This document shows, piece after piece, positions 1-8,324 of a DNA stretch of 64,000 nt. Under the pieces are notes generated by a model, which saw only the letters and a list, made by a program, of their open reading frames with translations, was not told where the DNA came from and did no database searches. A program made the position numbers and the translations under genes. Numbering within the stretch: position 1 is the stretch's first letter; the number at the start of each line of letters is the position of its first letter. The stretch is from contig NZ_CP084622.1 of NCBI RefSeq assembly GCF_020422885.1, forward strand, positions 1,259,001 through 1,323,000, written 5' to 3'. The stretch is from Mesobacillus sp. S13. GTDB taxonomy: Bacteria; Bacillota; Bacilli; Bacillales; Cytobacillaceae.

Positions 1-1
1 C

Positions 2-988
2 AATCTTTCTCCTGTGGAGGCAGCGGGACTATTAAAGCGAACTTTGCGTGATGCAATTGACCAGAATTCTAGGTACCGTGAACTTACCGGGAAACTGGAG
101 GAAATGGAGGAAGAGTCATTATCTCTTAAAAAGGAAGAGGAAGTGACCAGCCAAGAAAAGGATAGATTACTTGAACAGGCCGGAACAGAGGATGAGGATG
201 CATTCAGGCAGAAAGCGGAGAATACCTCATTGGTAAAAGGTTGGAGAGCCAGGCTGGAGGATATAAATCATCAACTGCTTGTTTCAGGGATTACGGATGA
301 GGATCGTGTAAAGATCCTGACTGGGATTCCGCTTGAGGAACAGATTGAGGAGAACGAATCGGAGCTAGTTAAGAGAAAGCGAGAGCTATCCGCAAAATTT
401 GACCAAATAGCCGATGTAAAGCATAAGATGAAGGTGCTTGAGGAAGGCGGCATATATAGTGATTTGCTTCATAAATATAGGCAGCTTCAGCATGAGTTCA
501 CAGAAGATGCGAAAGAATGGGCGAAGTTTGCGATTGCCAAGGATTTGCTCTCGAGGACAATTGACCGTTATAAGGATGAGCGGATGCCGAGAATGCTGGC
601 CAAGGCTGAAAGCTTCTTGTCGGTATTGACTGATGGCAACTATGTGAGAATCATTCCACAAGTTTCTGGCAGCGGCTTCCTGATTGAAAGGAATGATCAT
701 GTTTTATTTGAAGCGAATGAGCTGAGCCAGGCAACGGCAGAACAAGTCTATGTATCCATCAGGCTTGCACTTGCTGCAGACCACCATGACCGCTATCCAT
801 TTCCGATTATCATCGATGACAGCTTTGTCAATTTTGACCATAACCGGACGAACCGAACGATAAGGCTGCTTAGGGAAATGAGCAATGAGAACCAAATTCT
901 CATTTTTACATGCCATCGACATCTATTGGATTATTTTGCGGATAATGAAATCGTCAATCTGCAAGAAAAAAGTACAAATATAGTTTAA
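2..988 (+). CDS. yhaN: YhaN-like SMC-type ATPase, C-terminal part
   Basis: The gene enters from the left edge, so only about 328 C-terminal residues are present and the true start lies outside. The visible part is mostly charged coiled coil (rich in E, K, L) followed by an ABC/SMC-type Walker B region, PIIIDDSFVNFD, and a final histidine loop near IFTCHRH. This is the layout of YhaN, the SbcC/RecN-like ATPase that partners the nuclease YhaO upstream in B. subtilis. The following yhaM and yhaL fit that synteny. A GTG at 14 is in frame but is not a plausible start, because the reading frame is open upstream of it. Confidence 0.85.
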   Translation, partial: NLSPVEAAGLLKRTLRDAIDQNSRYRELTGKLEEMEEESLSLKKEEEVTSQEKDRLLEQAGTEDEDAFRQKAENTSLVKGWRARLEDINHQLLVSGITDEDRVKILTGIPLEEQIEENESELVKRKRELSAKFDQIADVKHKMKVLEEGGIYSDLLHKYRQLQHEFTEDAKEWAKFAIAKDLLSRTIDRYKDERMPRMLAKAESFLSVLTDGNYVRIIPQVSGSGFLIERNDHVLFEANELSQATAEQVYVSIRLALAADHHDRYPFPIIIDDSFVNFDHNRTNRTIRLLREMSNENQILIFTCHRHLLDYFADNEIVNLQEKSTNIV

Positions 989-1028
989 AAATGGCATGGT
1001 TTGAGAATCAGAGACAATAGACTCTGTA

Positions 1029-1037
1029 TGTTATACT
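1029..1037 (+). promoter_or_regulatory. Extended -10 promoter for yhaM
   Basis: TGTTATACT is a TG-N-TATACT extended -10 element 28 bp before the yhaM start, in the short gap after yhaN. No good -35 hexamer stands 17 bp upstream, as is common for extended -10 promoters. It is called by eye only. Confidence 0.4.
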
Positions 1038-1064
1038 GTTGCAGAGAGGAGAGGGCTGTTAACT

Positions 1065-2009
1065 ATGAATAAAGGAATTTTGAATCACGAAACAGGGGAC
1101 CAGGTAGAATTGTTTTTATTGATCAAACATTCGTCAAAAGGGATTGCCAGCAACGGTAAGCCGTTTTTGACACTCATCCTCCAGGATCAGAGCGGGGAGA
1201 TCGAGGCGAAGCTTTGGGATGTTTCCGAGGAAGATGAAAGTACTTATTGTGCTGAAAGCATTGTGAAAGTACAGGGGGATATCCAGAATTACCGAGGGCG
1301 CAACCAGCTGAAAATCAGGCAAATACGGCCTGCTTCACCAATTGACTCTGTCAAACTATCTGATTTTCTTGAGACAGCCCCAGTCAGCCAGGATGAAATG
1401 AGCAGCAAGCTTACCCAATATATATTCGAAATGAAGAACCCTAATATCCAGAGAGTCACAAGACATCTTCTGAAAAAGCATATGAATGCCTTTATGGAAT
1501 ATCCTGCAGCAACAAAGAACCATCACGAATTTGTCTCAGGACTTGCGTATCATGTTGTCTCGATGCTTGACCTTGCGAAGTCGATCGCAACACTATATCC
1601 AAGCCTTGATAAGGATCTTTTGTATGCAGGAGTCATCCTTCATGATTTGGGGAAAGTCATAGAATTATCAGGTCCGATTTCTACCACCTATACAGTGGAA
1701 GGGAATTTGCTCGGACACATATCGATCATGGTCAATGAGATTGGCAAGGCTGCCGATGAGTTAGGCATTAGTGGAGAGGAAACCATCATTCTTCAGCATA
1801 TGGTCTTAAGTCACCATGGCAAGGCAGAGTGGGGCAGCCCGAAACCGCCAATGATCAAAGAGGCAGAAATCCTGCATTATATCGATAATCTCGATGCGAA
1901 AATGAATATGCTGGACCGGGCGCTGTCACGGGTTAAACCAGGCGAGTTCTCCGAAAGAGTATTCGCGCTTGATAACCGTTCCTTTTATAAGCCTGTTTTC
2001 CATAAGTAA
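1065..2009 (+). CDS. yhaM: 3'-5' exoribonuclease YhaM
   Basis: YhaM trims RNA and single-stranded DNA from the 3' end in the cytoplasm and takes part in mRNA turnover. The 314-residue product has the family's length and order: an N-terminal OB-fold nucleic-acid-binding domain (about 15-100, with the [11 protein letters not shown] strand) and an HD hydrolase domain (about 160-280). The metal-binding residues are visible in [19 protein letters not shown] and LSHHGK. The ATG follows GAGAGGAG, and the gene lies between yhaN and yhaL as in B. subtilis. Confidence 0.95.
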   Translation: MNKGILNHETGDQVELFLLIKHSSKGIASNGKPFLTLILQDQSGEIEAKLWDVSEEDESTYCAESIVKVQGDIQNYRGRNQLKIRQIRPASPIDSVKLSDFLETAPVSQDEMSSKLTQYIFEMKNPNIQRVTRHLLKKHMNAFMEYPAATKNHHEFVSGLAYHVVSMLDLAKSIATLYPSLDKDLLYAGVILHDLGKVIELSGPISTTYTVEGNLLGHISIMVNEIGKAADELGISGEETIILQHMVLSHHGKAEWGSPKPPMIKEAEILHYIDNLDAKMNMLDRALSRVKPGEFSERVFALDNRSFYKPVFHK

Positions 2010-2014
2010 AAAGC

Positions 2015-2051
2015 AAAAGGTCTTTCTCCGTTTATATGGAGAGGCCTTTTT
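2015..2051 (+). terminator. Terminator after yhaM
   Basis: An imperfect hairpin begins six bases after the yhaM stop. AAAAGG and CTCC arms pair with GGAG and CCTTTT across a short AT loop, and a T-run follows. It should end the yhaM transcript and separate it from yhaL. Confidence 0.7.
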
Positions 2052-2155
2052 GTTATGTAACTTTTTACTCCTCAAAAGGCATATTTGGAAATATCCCTCA
2101 TATGAATACAATAAGAGTTCAATTAGGACAACCTTTAAATGGAGGGTATGCAAAA

Positions 2156-2338
2156 ATGTCAATTCCAATCTGGGTAATAGCAGTCGCAGCAGGAATCGTA
2201 TTCAGTGCCTTCATGGCAGTGAAAACAGGAAAAGAAGAAAGAAAAGAAGAAATGGAAAGCATTGAGCGTGAGGGCGAGCTTTACATGAAAAGGCTCGAGC
2301 GGGAAAAGGAAAGGCGCGAACATTCAGCGGAAGCATAA
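2156..2338 (+). CDS. yhaL: Sporulation protein YhaL family
   Basis: This is a 60-residue membrane-anchored protein. One N-terminal transmembrane helix (IPIWVIAVAAGIVFSAFMA) is followed by a very charged helix ending in KRLEREKERREH. Size, layout and place between yhaM and prsA match B. subtilis YhaL, which is associated with sporulation; its exact role is not established. The start is the ATG ten bases after GGAGG at 2141-2145; an in-frame ATG at 2036 lies inside the yhaM terminator and is not credible. Confidence 0.85.
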   Translation: MSIPIWVIAVAAGIVFSAFMAVKTGKEERKEEMESIEREGELYMKRLEREKERREHSAEA

Positions 2339-2376
2339 AAAACGCTGGCTCCGGAAATGGAGCCAGCGTTTTTTTT
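2339..2376. terminator. Strong terminator between yhaL and prsA
   Basis: A perfect 12-bp stem (AACGCTGGCTCC with its complement) around a six-base loop is followed by eight T on the plus strand. On the minus strand A residues at its other end give a shorter U-run. It mainly serves yhaL and may also stop prsA transcripts arriving from the right. Confidence 0.9.
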
Positions 2377-2411
2377 ATGGGATAAGAAAGTATATATTCT
2401 ACTGCGAGAAT

Positions 2412-2460
2412 TGTCAGCTCCAGCGCTTGTCGGGGCTGACCAAGGCTCTTAGGTTTTTCT
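2412..2460 (+). repeat. Dispersed cruciform repeat, short copy 1
   Basis: This is a short version of a repeat seen elsewhere in the window (4111, 48661, 52451 and, inverted, 55264). It contains the CTCCAGCGCTTGTCGGGGCTGA core and the CAAGG end but lacks the central stem of the long copies. It lies between the convergent yhaL and prsA genes. Confidence 0.75.
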
Positions 2461-2463
2461 TAA

Positions 2464-3345
2464 TTATTGTGGTGTTTGTGCTTCTGCTTCTGGGAATTCA
2501 GCAGCACCTTTAAGGTCTTTATCCTTGATTTTAACGTTAGCCGCATCAAGCTCACGCTTCAGGACTTCTTGAATCTTGTTAGAGTCCAGCTGAGCAAGCT
2601 TCAACTCATACTCTAGCTCGTCCTTCATTTCTTCGTAAGATTTTTTTTCTTTCTTTTCCGTTACCTTGATGATGTGGTAACCGTGCTGTGATTTTACAGG
2701 TTCGCTGATTTTGTTTACTTCCAAGGCATAAGCAGCCTCTTCGAATTCTGGTACCATTTTACCAGGTCCGAAGAATCCAAGATCTCCGCCTTGTGCAGCT
2801 GAACCAGGATCCTGTGAGTATTCCTTCGCTAAGTCTTCAAACTTTGCGCCTTCATCAAGTTTTTTCTTCACTTCTTGTGCAGTCTTCTCATCTTCTACAA
2901 GAATATGGCTTGCTTTGATTTCAGGTTTGTATTCTTCATAACGCTTTTTGACTTCTTCTTCGCTGACTTTCACATCTTTAAGCGCAGCTTTTTCCATTAG
3001 AAGCTGGTCTTTCAGGACCTCTTTTAATTCCTCTTCGTCTTTAAGCTGGTTCTGCTGTAGAACGAGTTCGAAGTTCTCTCCAAGCTCTTCCTTAAGCTCG
3101 GCCACTTTTTCCTCAACCTCTTTATCAGTTACTTCATAATTTTCCGCAAGAACTTTCTGGTATAGCAATTCTTGAAGCGCTTGCTCTCCATACTTTTCCT
3201 TCATTGATTGATAAAGCTCTTCTTTCGTGATGTTGCCCGCTTTCGACTCAACGATCACTTCTGAAGAATCAGCATTATCGTTGCTGCATGCACCTAGTCC
3301 CATTACTCCGGCTGCAACCGTGAGGGAAATTATCATTTTTTTCAT
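2464..3345 (-). CDS. prsA: Foldase lipoprotein PrsA (peptidyl-prolyl isomerase)
   Basis: PrsA is an essential lipid-anchored foldase on the outer face of the membrane that helps secreted proteins fold after Sec export. The 293-residue product starts with a lipoprotein signal ([13 protein letters not shown]...LGAC, lipobox cysteine at 20). It then has a charged helical N-domain and a parvulin rotamase domain at about 135-235 ([35 protein letters not shown]). An upstream ATG at 3354 touches the ribosome site TAGGAG with no spacer, so the ATG nine bases downstream is taken as the start. It is transcribed alone, against yhaL. Confidence 0.95.
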   Translation of the reverse strand: MKKMIISLTVAAGVMGLGACSNDNADSSEVIVESKAGNITKEELYQSMKEKYGEQALQELLYQKVLAENYEVTDKEVEEKVAELKEELGENFELVLQQNQLKDEEELKEVLKDQLLMEKAALKDVKVSEEEVKKRYEEYKPEIKASHILVEDEKTAQEVKKKLDEGAKFEDLAKEYSQDPGSAAQGGDLGFFGPGKMVPEFEEAAYALEVNKISEPVKSQHGYHIIKVTEKKEKKSYEEMKDELEYELKLAQLDSNKIQEVLKRELDAANVKIKDKDLKGAAEFPEAEAQTPQ

Positions 3346-3537
3346 GGTGAACATCTCCTAAACAGAAAATTCTAGTGGCCGTTTTAATCCACAAACTCTA
3401 CTATAACATAATTTCAATTTTCTACAAAAAATAAGTAATGGATAATATTGGGTATTTATGGAGATGGGCGAATATCTATACCGTTTGTTCAGCGGTGCAT
3501 AGGATATCGAGAAGAGAAAAAAAGGAGGTAGTTGAAA

Positions 3538-3618
3538 ATGGGCCACTATAATTCAGGCTTTGCGTTAATCGTTGTCCTGTTCATCTTGCTGATTGTTGTA
3601 GGTGCCGCTTACCTATAA
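3538..3618 (+). CDS. YjcZ-family micro-protein 1
   Basis: A 26-residue peptide begins MGHYNSGFALIVV and is almost entirely one hydrophobic helix ending GAAYL. An excellent ribosome site, AAAGGAGG, lies at 3521-3528. The GFALIVVLFILL core is typical of the YjcZ/YoyI group of small sporulation-associated proteins. It is the first of three tandem paralogues; membrane insertion is likely, and its biochemical role is unknown. Confidence 0.8.
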   Translation: MGHYNSGFALIVVLFILLIVVGAAYL

Positions 3619-3711
3619 ACAACAAAATCCAAGAAATGCAGGATAGTTGCCTATGCGGATATGACATTACTTGAATAAGATATCATAACCACTTTGGAAG
3701 GAGGTGTTAAT

Positions 3712-3795
3712 ATGGGTGCAGGATACGGCGGCGGCTTCGCGTTAATTGTCGTGTTATTCATTCTGTTAATCATCGTGGGTGCAGCTTGGCTTTAA
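3712..3795 (+). CDS. YjcZ-family micro-protein 2
   Basis: A 27-residue paralogue of the previous micro-gene: a glycine-rich head (MGAGYGGG) and the same hydrophobic helix FALIVVLFILLIIVGAAWL. GGAAGGAGG precedes the ATG. A 9-bp hairpin follows at 3808-3839, so each member may have its own RNA ending. Confidence 0.8.
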   Translation: MGAGYGGGFALIVVLFILLIIVGAAWL

Positions 3796-3807
3796 TTTCT
3801 GATTAAC

Positions 3808-3839
3808 GAGTATGGGGGGACTAACACTCTCCCGTACTC
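3808..3839 (+). terminator. Hairpin between YjcZ-like genes 2 and 3
   Basis: GAGTATGGG pairs with CCCGTACTC (one G-T pair). The tract after it is only weakly T-rich, so it may be a partial terminator or an RNA-stabilising stem. Confidence 0.4.
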
Positions 3840-3889
3840 CTGAATCATCATTTTAAAGCAAGTTCCCAAAGCAGAAAGGAGGAACCTCA

Positions 3890-3982
3890 ATGTCTGGAGG
3901 AGGACATGGATATGGCGGCGGCTTTGCATTGCTCGTTGTCTTGTTCATTCTGTTAATCATCATCGGTGCTTCTTGGCTGTAG
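3890..3982 (+). CDS. YjcZ-family micro-protein 3
   Basis: A 30-residue paralogue: MSGGGHGYGGG followed by the hydrophobic helix FALLVVLFILLIIIGASWL. The ribosome site is AAAGGAGGA. It is the last of three tandem copies. The glycine-rich N-terminus grows from copy 1 to copy 3 while the helix is nearly invariant, which points to recent tandem duplication under selection for the helix. Confidence 0.8.
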   Translation: MSGGGHGYGGGFALLVVLFILLIIIGASWL

Positions 3983-4046
3983 GCACTTAGGGGCAATGCT
4001 TTCTGCATGCCTTAATGAGGGCTAATTAATAAAAACTTGAAATAAA

Positions 4047-4072
4047 AAGCGGTGAGGGAAACCTCACCGCTT
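4047..4072 (+). terminator. Terminator after the YjcZ-like cluster
   Basis: AAGCGGTGAGG pairs perfectly with CCTCACCGCTT around a four-base loop. The following sequence is only moderately T-rich. Confidence 0.65.
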
Positions 4073-4110
4073 AATGTATGTAATTAGTATACTTTTTCAA
4101 CTTCGAGAAA

Positions 4111-4263
4111 TGTCCAGCTCCAGCACCTAACCCTCGAGGCGCTTGCCTAGCTGCGGCTCCTAACTCCTCAAGACACTTCGATCCTGCCATTGAAGTTAAA
4201 GAACCATTTCACTGTCAGGCCCTCGAGCGCTTGTCGGAGTTGGGCAGACGCCTCCGCTTTTCG
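4111..4263 (+). repeat. Dispersed cruciform repeat, long divergent copy
   Basis: This is the longest and most diverged copy of the dispersed repeat. It opens TGTCCAGCTCCAGC and closes with GAGCGCTTGTCGGAG. It carries roughly 35 extra bases in the left arm, and its central stem (GAAGTT / ATTTC) is decayed. It fills most of the gap between the YjcZ-like genes and the small gene at 4311, where no other feature was seen. Confidence 0.7.
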
Positions 4264-4310
4264 ATTTGTCTCTAGTGTCGTCTCCTAGAAACTCCTTAAC
4301 TTCAGTGTAG

Positions 4311-4499
4311 TCACGTATACAAGATTTCAACAAAAGATGAAATCAGCAAAATTGTAACTAAAATATTGATCGTCCTGAAAATATTCGCATGTTTGTCTTC
4401 AGGTATCTCCTTCTGGATGCAGAGGGAGTCTGTAAGCTTGTTTATATAGAAAAGAATGAAAGCAGCAAAAAGGACAAACATCAATAAAATGGAGATCAT
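4311..4499 (-). CDS. Small two-helix membrane protein, unknown
   Basis: A 62-residue product with two predicted transmembrane helices: MISILLMFVLFAAFILFYI at the start and TINILVTILLISSFVEILY at the end. A charged loop (KEIPEDKHANIF) joins them. AAGGAGGGA sits seven bases before the ATG, which rules out the longer in-frame start at 4520. I do not recognise the family. It lies where B. subtilis has yhaK/yhaJ/yhaI but does not obviously match those. Confidence 0.65.
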   Translation of the reverse strand: MISILLMFVLFAAFILFYINKLTDSLCIQKEIPEDKHANIFRTINILVTILLISSFVEILYT

Positions 4500-4670
4500 C
4501 GAAGAATCCCTCCTTAGCAATCTTTTTATCTTAAATACAATAACAAATATTTTAAGAAAAAGATAGTTTTTTATAAAGTCACTTACTCTATGCTGGAGGG
4601 TTATGTAAGGGATAACTTGCCAAATTGTAGGGTAATGATTTTAATGTGAGAAAATGAGCAAACAATAGGA

Positions 4671-4711
4671 AGAACAAAAAGCGGAAGGGTTAATTTTCAT
4701 TCATCCGCTTT
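4671..4711 (-). terminator. Terminator after hpr
   Basis: Read on the minus strand, AAAGCGGA pairs with TCCGCTTT across an 18-base loop. The downstream arm runs into TTTGTTCTT. It lies about 100 bases past the hpr stop. Confidence 0.55.
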
Positions 4712-4813
4712 ATAAGATGATTCCATTAGGAATGCAGCCAGAGGAAGTGGAAAAGGTTTGTGTCTCCGAGCGGTTATCCTTCCTCTATTCATGAGTGCCA
4801 TCATACATAATGA

Positions 4814-5389
4814 TTAAGCATACTCCTTTTCGGCTGGATCTATTTTTTTAAGTGTGCCGTCCTCATCGGAAAACTTCCTATCAATATTCGAAAAAGACTT
4901 CTCGAATATTTCCATAAAGTCATCACCATAAATATTGCGGACAATAGCCATGATTTCAATGATGTCCGGGAACTTGCCATATAGTTCCTTCAATGGCATG
5001 GCCCCTGAAAAAACAGCATTATTATCTGGCTCATAGCTTTCCATTAGGGCGAGTAATATACCTTCTCCTTCTTCCGTAAGTTGGATATACGTATTTCTTT
5101 TGTCGCTTTCCTTTTTGGAAAACTTTAAATAACCGCGTTCCTCAAGCTTCTTCGAGAAATTGAAAGCAGTGGACACATGCATGACGCCAAACTTAGCAAC
5201 ATCAGAAATCGAAGCTCCATTCAAATGATAAGCGATCCATAAGATATGATGCTCATTGATATTAAGGTCGAATGGTTTGATCCATTGCTGCCAGTCCTTC
5301 TCTACAGACTTCCATAAGGCTTTGCTCAGCTGGGCAATTCTTTGACTAAACATCATTGCTTCTTTCATAGAATAATTTTTATCTCCCAT
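4814..5389 (-). CDS. hpr: HTH-type transition-state regulator ScoC/Hpr
   Basis: ScoC (Hpr) is a MarR-family repressor of extracellular protease genes, oligopeptide permeases and sporulation genes at the transition to stationary phase. The stretch from [20 protein letters not shown] through the winged helix ([43 protein letters not shown]) is very close to B. subtilis Hpr. The C-terminal tail is diverged, as usual. GTG (5401) and ATG (5395) also lie in frame, but AGGTG spacing favours the ATG at 5389 (191 residues). Confidence 0.93.
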   Translation of the reverse strand: MGDKNYSMKEAMMFSQRIAQLSKALWKSVEKDWQQWIKPFDLNINEHHILWIAYHLNGASISDVAKFGVMHVSTAFNFSKKLEERGYLKFSKKESDKRNTYIQLTEEGEGILLALMESYEPDNNAVFSGAMPLKELYGKFPDIIEIMAIVRNIYGDDFMEIFEKSFSNIDRKFSDEDGTLKKIDPAEKEYA

Positions 5390-5570
5390 TCTCATATTCA
5401 CCTACTTTATTGTTTCTATTTTCATTATGCCAATAAAACAAAAATTAATAAAGATATAAATTTACAAAATTTTTTGAATTTGTTAAATTCCATCTAAAGT
5501 CGGGTTGTTTTTATGTAATGATTTAATTGTCATAACAAAATTGCTATTTGCATAATATATCTTTCTTGAT

Positions 5571-5622
5571 AAAAAAAGAAAATCCTTCCCACCGAAAAAA
5601 AAATAACTTTAGGGGAAGGATT
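5571..5622 (-). terminator. Terminator after yhaH
   Basis: On the minus strand AATCCTTCCCC pairs with GGGAAGGATT across an AT-rich loop, then TTCTTTTTT. It begins just after the yhaH stop. Confidence 0.75.
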
Positions 5623-5629
5623 GTTCTGA

Positions 5630-6001
5630 TTAGTTTTCTTTTGAATTTTCAGCTGCCAATTCGGTTTCCAAATCTTTAATTGAATCCTCAAGCTCCTTGA
5701 TATCCTCTTGTAGACCTTGCATGTTTTCCTCTGTTTGAAGCTTCCACTCAAAGATCGCCGTCTTAACATCTGTGATAAATGTTTGGATGGAGTCTTTGCC
5801 CTCCTTGGATGCGGTGGCCACCGTGTTTTTCAATTCAACAGCCGCATCCTTAATATCCTTGATGGACCCTAGGTATTCATCTTTATTTGCCAGAAGAGTC
5901 CTTCTTGTTTCATATCCTGATTTCGGTGCCGCAAGCAGCGTAGCAATTCCAGCTACAACTCCGCCTACAACCATTCCCGCTAAAACATTTTTCGCTTTCA
6001 T
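5630..6001 (-). CDS. yhaH: YtxH-domain protein YhaH
   Basis: A 123-residue protein with the YtxH signature: a short N-terminal glycine-rich hydrophobic segment (VLAGMVVGGVVAGIATLLAAPKSG) followed by a long amphipathic helical region (TRRTLL... EDIKELEDSIKDLETEL). Family members are membrane-associated, often general-stress-induced and of unclear biochemical role. The ATG at 6001 follows GAGGTGG; the frame is open further upstream without a ribosome site. Its position next to hpr and trpP agrees with B. subtilis yhaH. Confidence 0.85.
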   Translation of the reverse strand: MKAKNVLAGMVVGGVVAGIATLLAAPKSGYETRRTLLANKDEYLGSIKDIKDAAVELKNTVATASKEGKDSIQTFITDVKTAIFEWKLQTEENMQGLQEDIKELEDSIKDLETELAAENSKEN

Positions 6002-6175
6002 GTGTTGACCACCTCTACAATTTTTCTGTATAAGTTCTCCAAATGAATTCGGATTCCTCTTTTCTTTTATATTTAATTTCCTATTCTCGCACAAATAAAC
6101 GTTATTAGCTTCATAGCCTTAAATTAGCAGACATAAAATGATAATAACGTCATGTTCAGGGAGGAGAGGAGGGGA

Positions 6176-6367
6176 GTGGGGATTTTTACAAATGTGGTGT
6201 TGCTCATCAGCGTTGCTTTCTTTGTGGGGGCCGTCCATCATCTCCTTGCGTTAAAGAAGCCGGGGATGTATCCACCTAAAGCGCTTCTGCGGAAAAGAGC
6301 AGGGACGCTGGCAGGGGGAGGAGCCGTTTTTTTACTGATCGGGATTATTTTTTACACATTCCAATAG
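6176..6367 (+). CDS. Small membrane protein, unknown
   Basis: A product of about 63 residues (GTG start; an ATG at 6152 is possible) with two hydrophobic helices, VVLLISVAFFVGAVHHLLAL and AGGGAVFLLIGIIFYTF. A basic loop joins them (KALLRKRAG). A purine-rich tract GGGAGGAGAGGAGGGG precedes the GTG and fits it better than the ATG. I do not recognise the family. It is the only plus-strand gene between yhaH and trpP and ends against a shared terminator. Confidence 0.6.
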   Translation: MGIFTNVVLLISVAFFVGAVHHLLALKKPGMYPPKALLRKRAGTLAGGGAVFLLIGIIFYTFQ

Positions 6368-6375
6368 AGCAAAAT

Positions 6376-6405
6376 AAAGCCCCTGTCCGTTATAAGACAG
6401 GGGCT
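6376..6405 (-). terminator. Terminator between trpP and the small membrane gene
   Basis: A perfect 10-bp stem, AGCCCCTGTC with its complement, around an eight-base loop. On the minus strand it is followed by TTTATTTT, so it best serves trpP. On the plus strand only an A-run and then TTTT follow. Confidence 0.8.
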
Positions 6406-6416
6406 AAAAATTTTAA

Positions 6417-6932
6417 TTAAATTTCAGCGAGCTTTGCTCTTTTAAAAATGTTCGTAGCCACTGGATAAAGAATGGCAATGAAAACGGCGTTGAATGCTGC
6501 GGCTGGTAAGACAACCCCTGCGAATAATGCAGTGAACGGTCCAGGCAGGCCGATTAGGTAATAGGCAGAACCAAGGAAAACGATTCCCGAAACGATGGTA
6601 CCGATTGCTGTAAGGGCAGCTGCAGTATAAATGGAAAACTTGAAGTTTTTCAGCGCCATCAGGATTCCGAAAAAGACAAACGCAGTAACAGGCTTATCAA
6701 TTATGTTCGGAACAAGCCCTCCTGGGAAAGTAGTCGTCAATCCAGAGATCAGCCCAGTTACGGCTCCAACCAATAATACACTCTTTTTGTCTGGAAACAG
6801 GATGATTCCAAGGAACATCATCGTCAGCATCATATCAGGCTTCATCCCCAGGAAAAAACCGGGCACGACCACATGCAAGACTGCTCCCATCCCCACCAAA
6901 AGTGACAATGCTACAAGATTCTTCGTATTCAT
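6417..6932 (-). CDS. trpP: Tryptophan transporter TrpP
   Basis: TrpP (YhaG) is the tryptophan uptake permease of Bacillus. The 171-residue protein has five to six hydrophobic helices and the conserved PDMMLTMMFLGIILFPDKK, TFPGGLVPNIIDKP and LPAAAFNAVFIAILYP stretches. Gene order (yhaH - trpP - serC) matches B. subtilis. Control is written into the sequence: nine GAG/TAG triplets overlap its ribosome site (6935-6974), the pattern bound by the tryptophan-loaded TRAP protein. Confidence 0.92.
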   Translation of the reverse strand: MNTKNLVALSLLVGMGAVLHVVVPGFFLGMKPDMMLTMMFLGIILFPDKKSVLLVGAVTGLISGLTTTFPGGLVPNIIDKPVTAFVFFGILMALKNFKFSIYTAAALTAIGTIVSGIVFLGSAYYLIGLPGPFTALFAGVVLPAAAFNAVFIAILYPVATNIFKRAKLAEI

Positions 6933-6934
6933 TT

Positions 6935-6974
6935 CTCATCTCTCCTCTGCTATTCTAGCTAACTAGTACTCCTC
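6935..6974 (-). promoter_or_regulatory. TRAP-binding site over the trpP ribosome site
   Basis: In the mRNA sense nine NAG triplets (GAG or TAG) occur just before the trpP ATG. Their plus-strand complements start at 6935, 6940, 6945, 6950, 6955, 6959, 6963, 6969 and 6972. The five nearest the gene have the exact 5-nt pitch used by the 11-mer TRAP ring, and the array covers the GGAGAG ribosome site. By analogy with B. subtilis trpP, tryptophan-bound TRAP would block translation. mtrB itself is not in the window. Confidence 0.8.
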
Positions 6975-7014
6975 CTGCAGTGCTCTCTTTGCCTGCAGCG
7001 AAAAGCTTTCTCCA

Positions 7015-7042
7015 ATTATAACATATATTTTAATAGAGTAAA
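7015..7042 (-). promoter_or_regulatory. SigA-type promoter of trpP
   Basis: On the minus strand TTTACT and TATAAT are separated by 16 bp. The predicted RNA start, near 7008, lies about 35 bases before the TRAP triplets. Confidence 0.6.
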
Positions 7043-7056
7043 GGGTTAATATTCTG

Positions 7057-8139
7057 TCAATTTCTGTTTCTAAAGTAATTCATGAAGTCGGCAAGTTTTT
7101 CAATGTTCTCAAGAGGAACAGCGTTATAAGTCGAGGCCCTGCAGCCACCGACAGATCTGTGGCCGGCAAGCCCTATAAAGCCGGATTCCTCAGCCTCACG
7201 GAGGAAGACCGAAGTCAAATCCTCATTATCCAGTGTAAAAGTGATATTCATCAATGAACGGCTCTGTTTTTCCGCATGCCCTTTATAAAACCCCTCACTT
7301 CTGTCGATCACATCGTAAAGCAATGCAGCTTTTTCTTTATTCATCATTTCAAGCTGTTTTACCCCACCCAGCTCTTCAGCCCATTCAAGGACAAGCATCA
7401 GGAAATAAATCGATAACGTGGGGGGCGTGTTATAAAGCGATTTTGATTCAGAGTAAACCTGATAGTTAAGCATAGAAGGCAGTTCTGGTTTAGAGCGCTT
7501 GAGCAAATCTTTGCGGATGATCACAACGGTTACTCCGGATGGGCCAAGATTTTTCTGCGCACCTGCATAGATGAGTCCGAATGATGAAACATTTACTGGC
7601 CTGCTAAGAATGTCGCTGGACATGTCCGCAACAAGCGGGATATTCAGGCTTTCGGGCAGGGTATGCCACTGAGTTCCATAGATGGTATTGTTCGTCGTGA
7701 TGTGGAGGTAGGAAGAACCCGCGGGTATATCGAATTCAGATAGGCTGGGGATTGATTTATAGTTGCCATGTTTGGAAGAAGCAGCTATTACAGCATTTCC
7801 TATTTTCTGTGCTTCTTTCAGTGCTTTTTCAGACCATGTGCCCGTCAAGACATAGCTCGCAGATGCTCCCTCTTCAAGGAGGTTCATCGGTACCATTGAA
7901 AACTGCAGACTTGCACCGCCCTGTAATAAAAGGACCTCGTAATCATCCGGGATGGAAAGCAGGTTGCGCAACAGACTATTTGTCCGATCATTGATGTCTT
8001 CAAACTCCTTGCTGCGGTGGCTTAATTCCATGACTCCCATACCGAGGCTTTGATAATTCATCATTTCTTTTTCCGCTTTCGCTAATACGGCTTCAGGCAA
8101 TGCAGCCGGGCCAGCGTTGAAATTAAGAGCACGTTTCAA
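7057..8139 (-). CDS. serC: Phosphoserine aminotransferase SerC
   Basis: SerC makes 3-phosphoserine from 3-phosphohydroxypyruvate and glutamate, the second step of serine synthesis, using PLP. The 360-residue product begins KRALNFNAGPAALPE. It has the class V aminotransferase PLP-lysine motif GAQKNLGPSGV and the C-terminal GHRSVGGCRASTYNAV. An ATG at 8145 abuts GGAGGG with no spacer. The TTG two codons downstream has a seven-base gap and gives the usual N-terminus, so it is chosen. Confidence 0.95.
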   Translation of the reverse strand: MKRALNFNAGPAALPEAVLAKAEKEMMNYQSLGMGVMELSHRSKEFEDINDRTNSLLRNLLSIPDDYEVLLLQGGASLQFSMVPMNLLEEGASASYVLTGTWSEKALKEAQKIGNAVIAASSKHGNYKSIPSLSEFDIPAGSSYLHITTNNTIYGTQWHTLPESLNIPLVADMSSDILSRPVNVSSFGLIYAGAQKNLGPSGVTVVIIRKDLLKRSKPELPSMLNYQVYSESKSLYNTPPTLSIYFLMLVLEWAEELGGVKQLEMMNKEKAALLYDVIDRSEGFYKGHAEKQSRSLMNITFTLDNEDLTSVFLREAEESGFIGLAGHRSVGGCRASTYNAVPLENIEKLADFMNYFRNRN

Positions 8140-8324
8140 GATCATCCCTCCGAAAAATAAGATACGGCATTTCTTTAATGTATTAAAGTTACTATCATGC
8201 TACCAGAAAAGGAATGGGATTTCTAATGTTTTCAGAAAAGTTTAAATAAATTTCAAGGAGTACATATTATTTTACATATGGCGAAAAGAGACAGATAGCT
8301 ATATGGACAGGCATACCCAATGCT

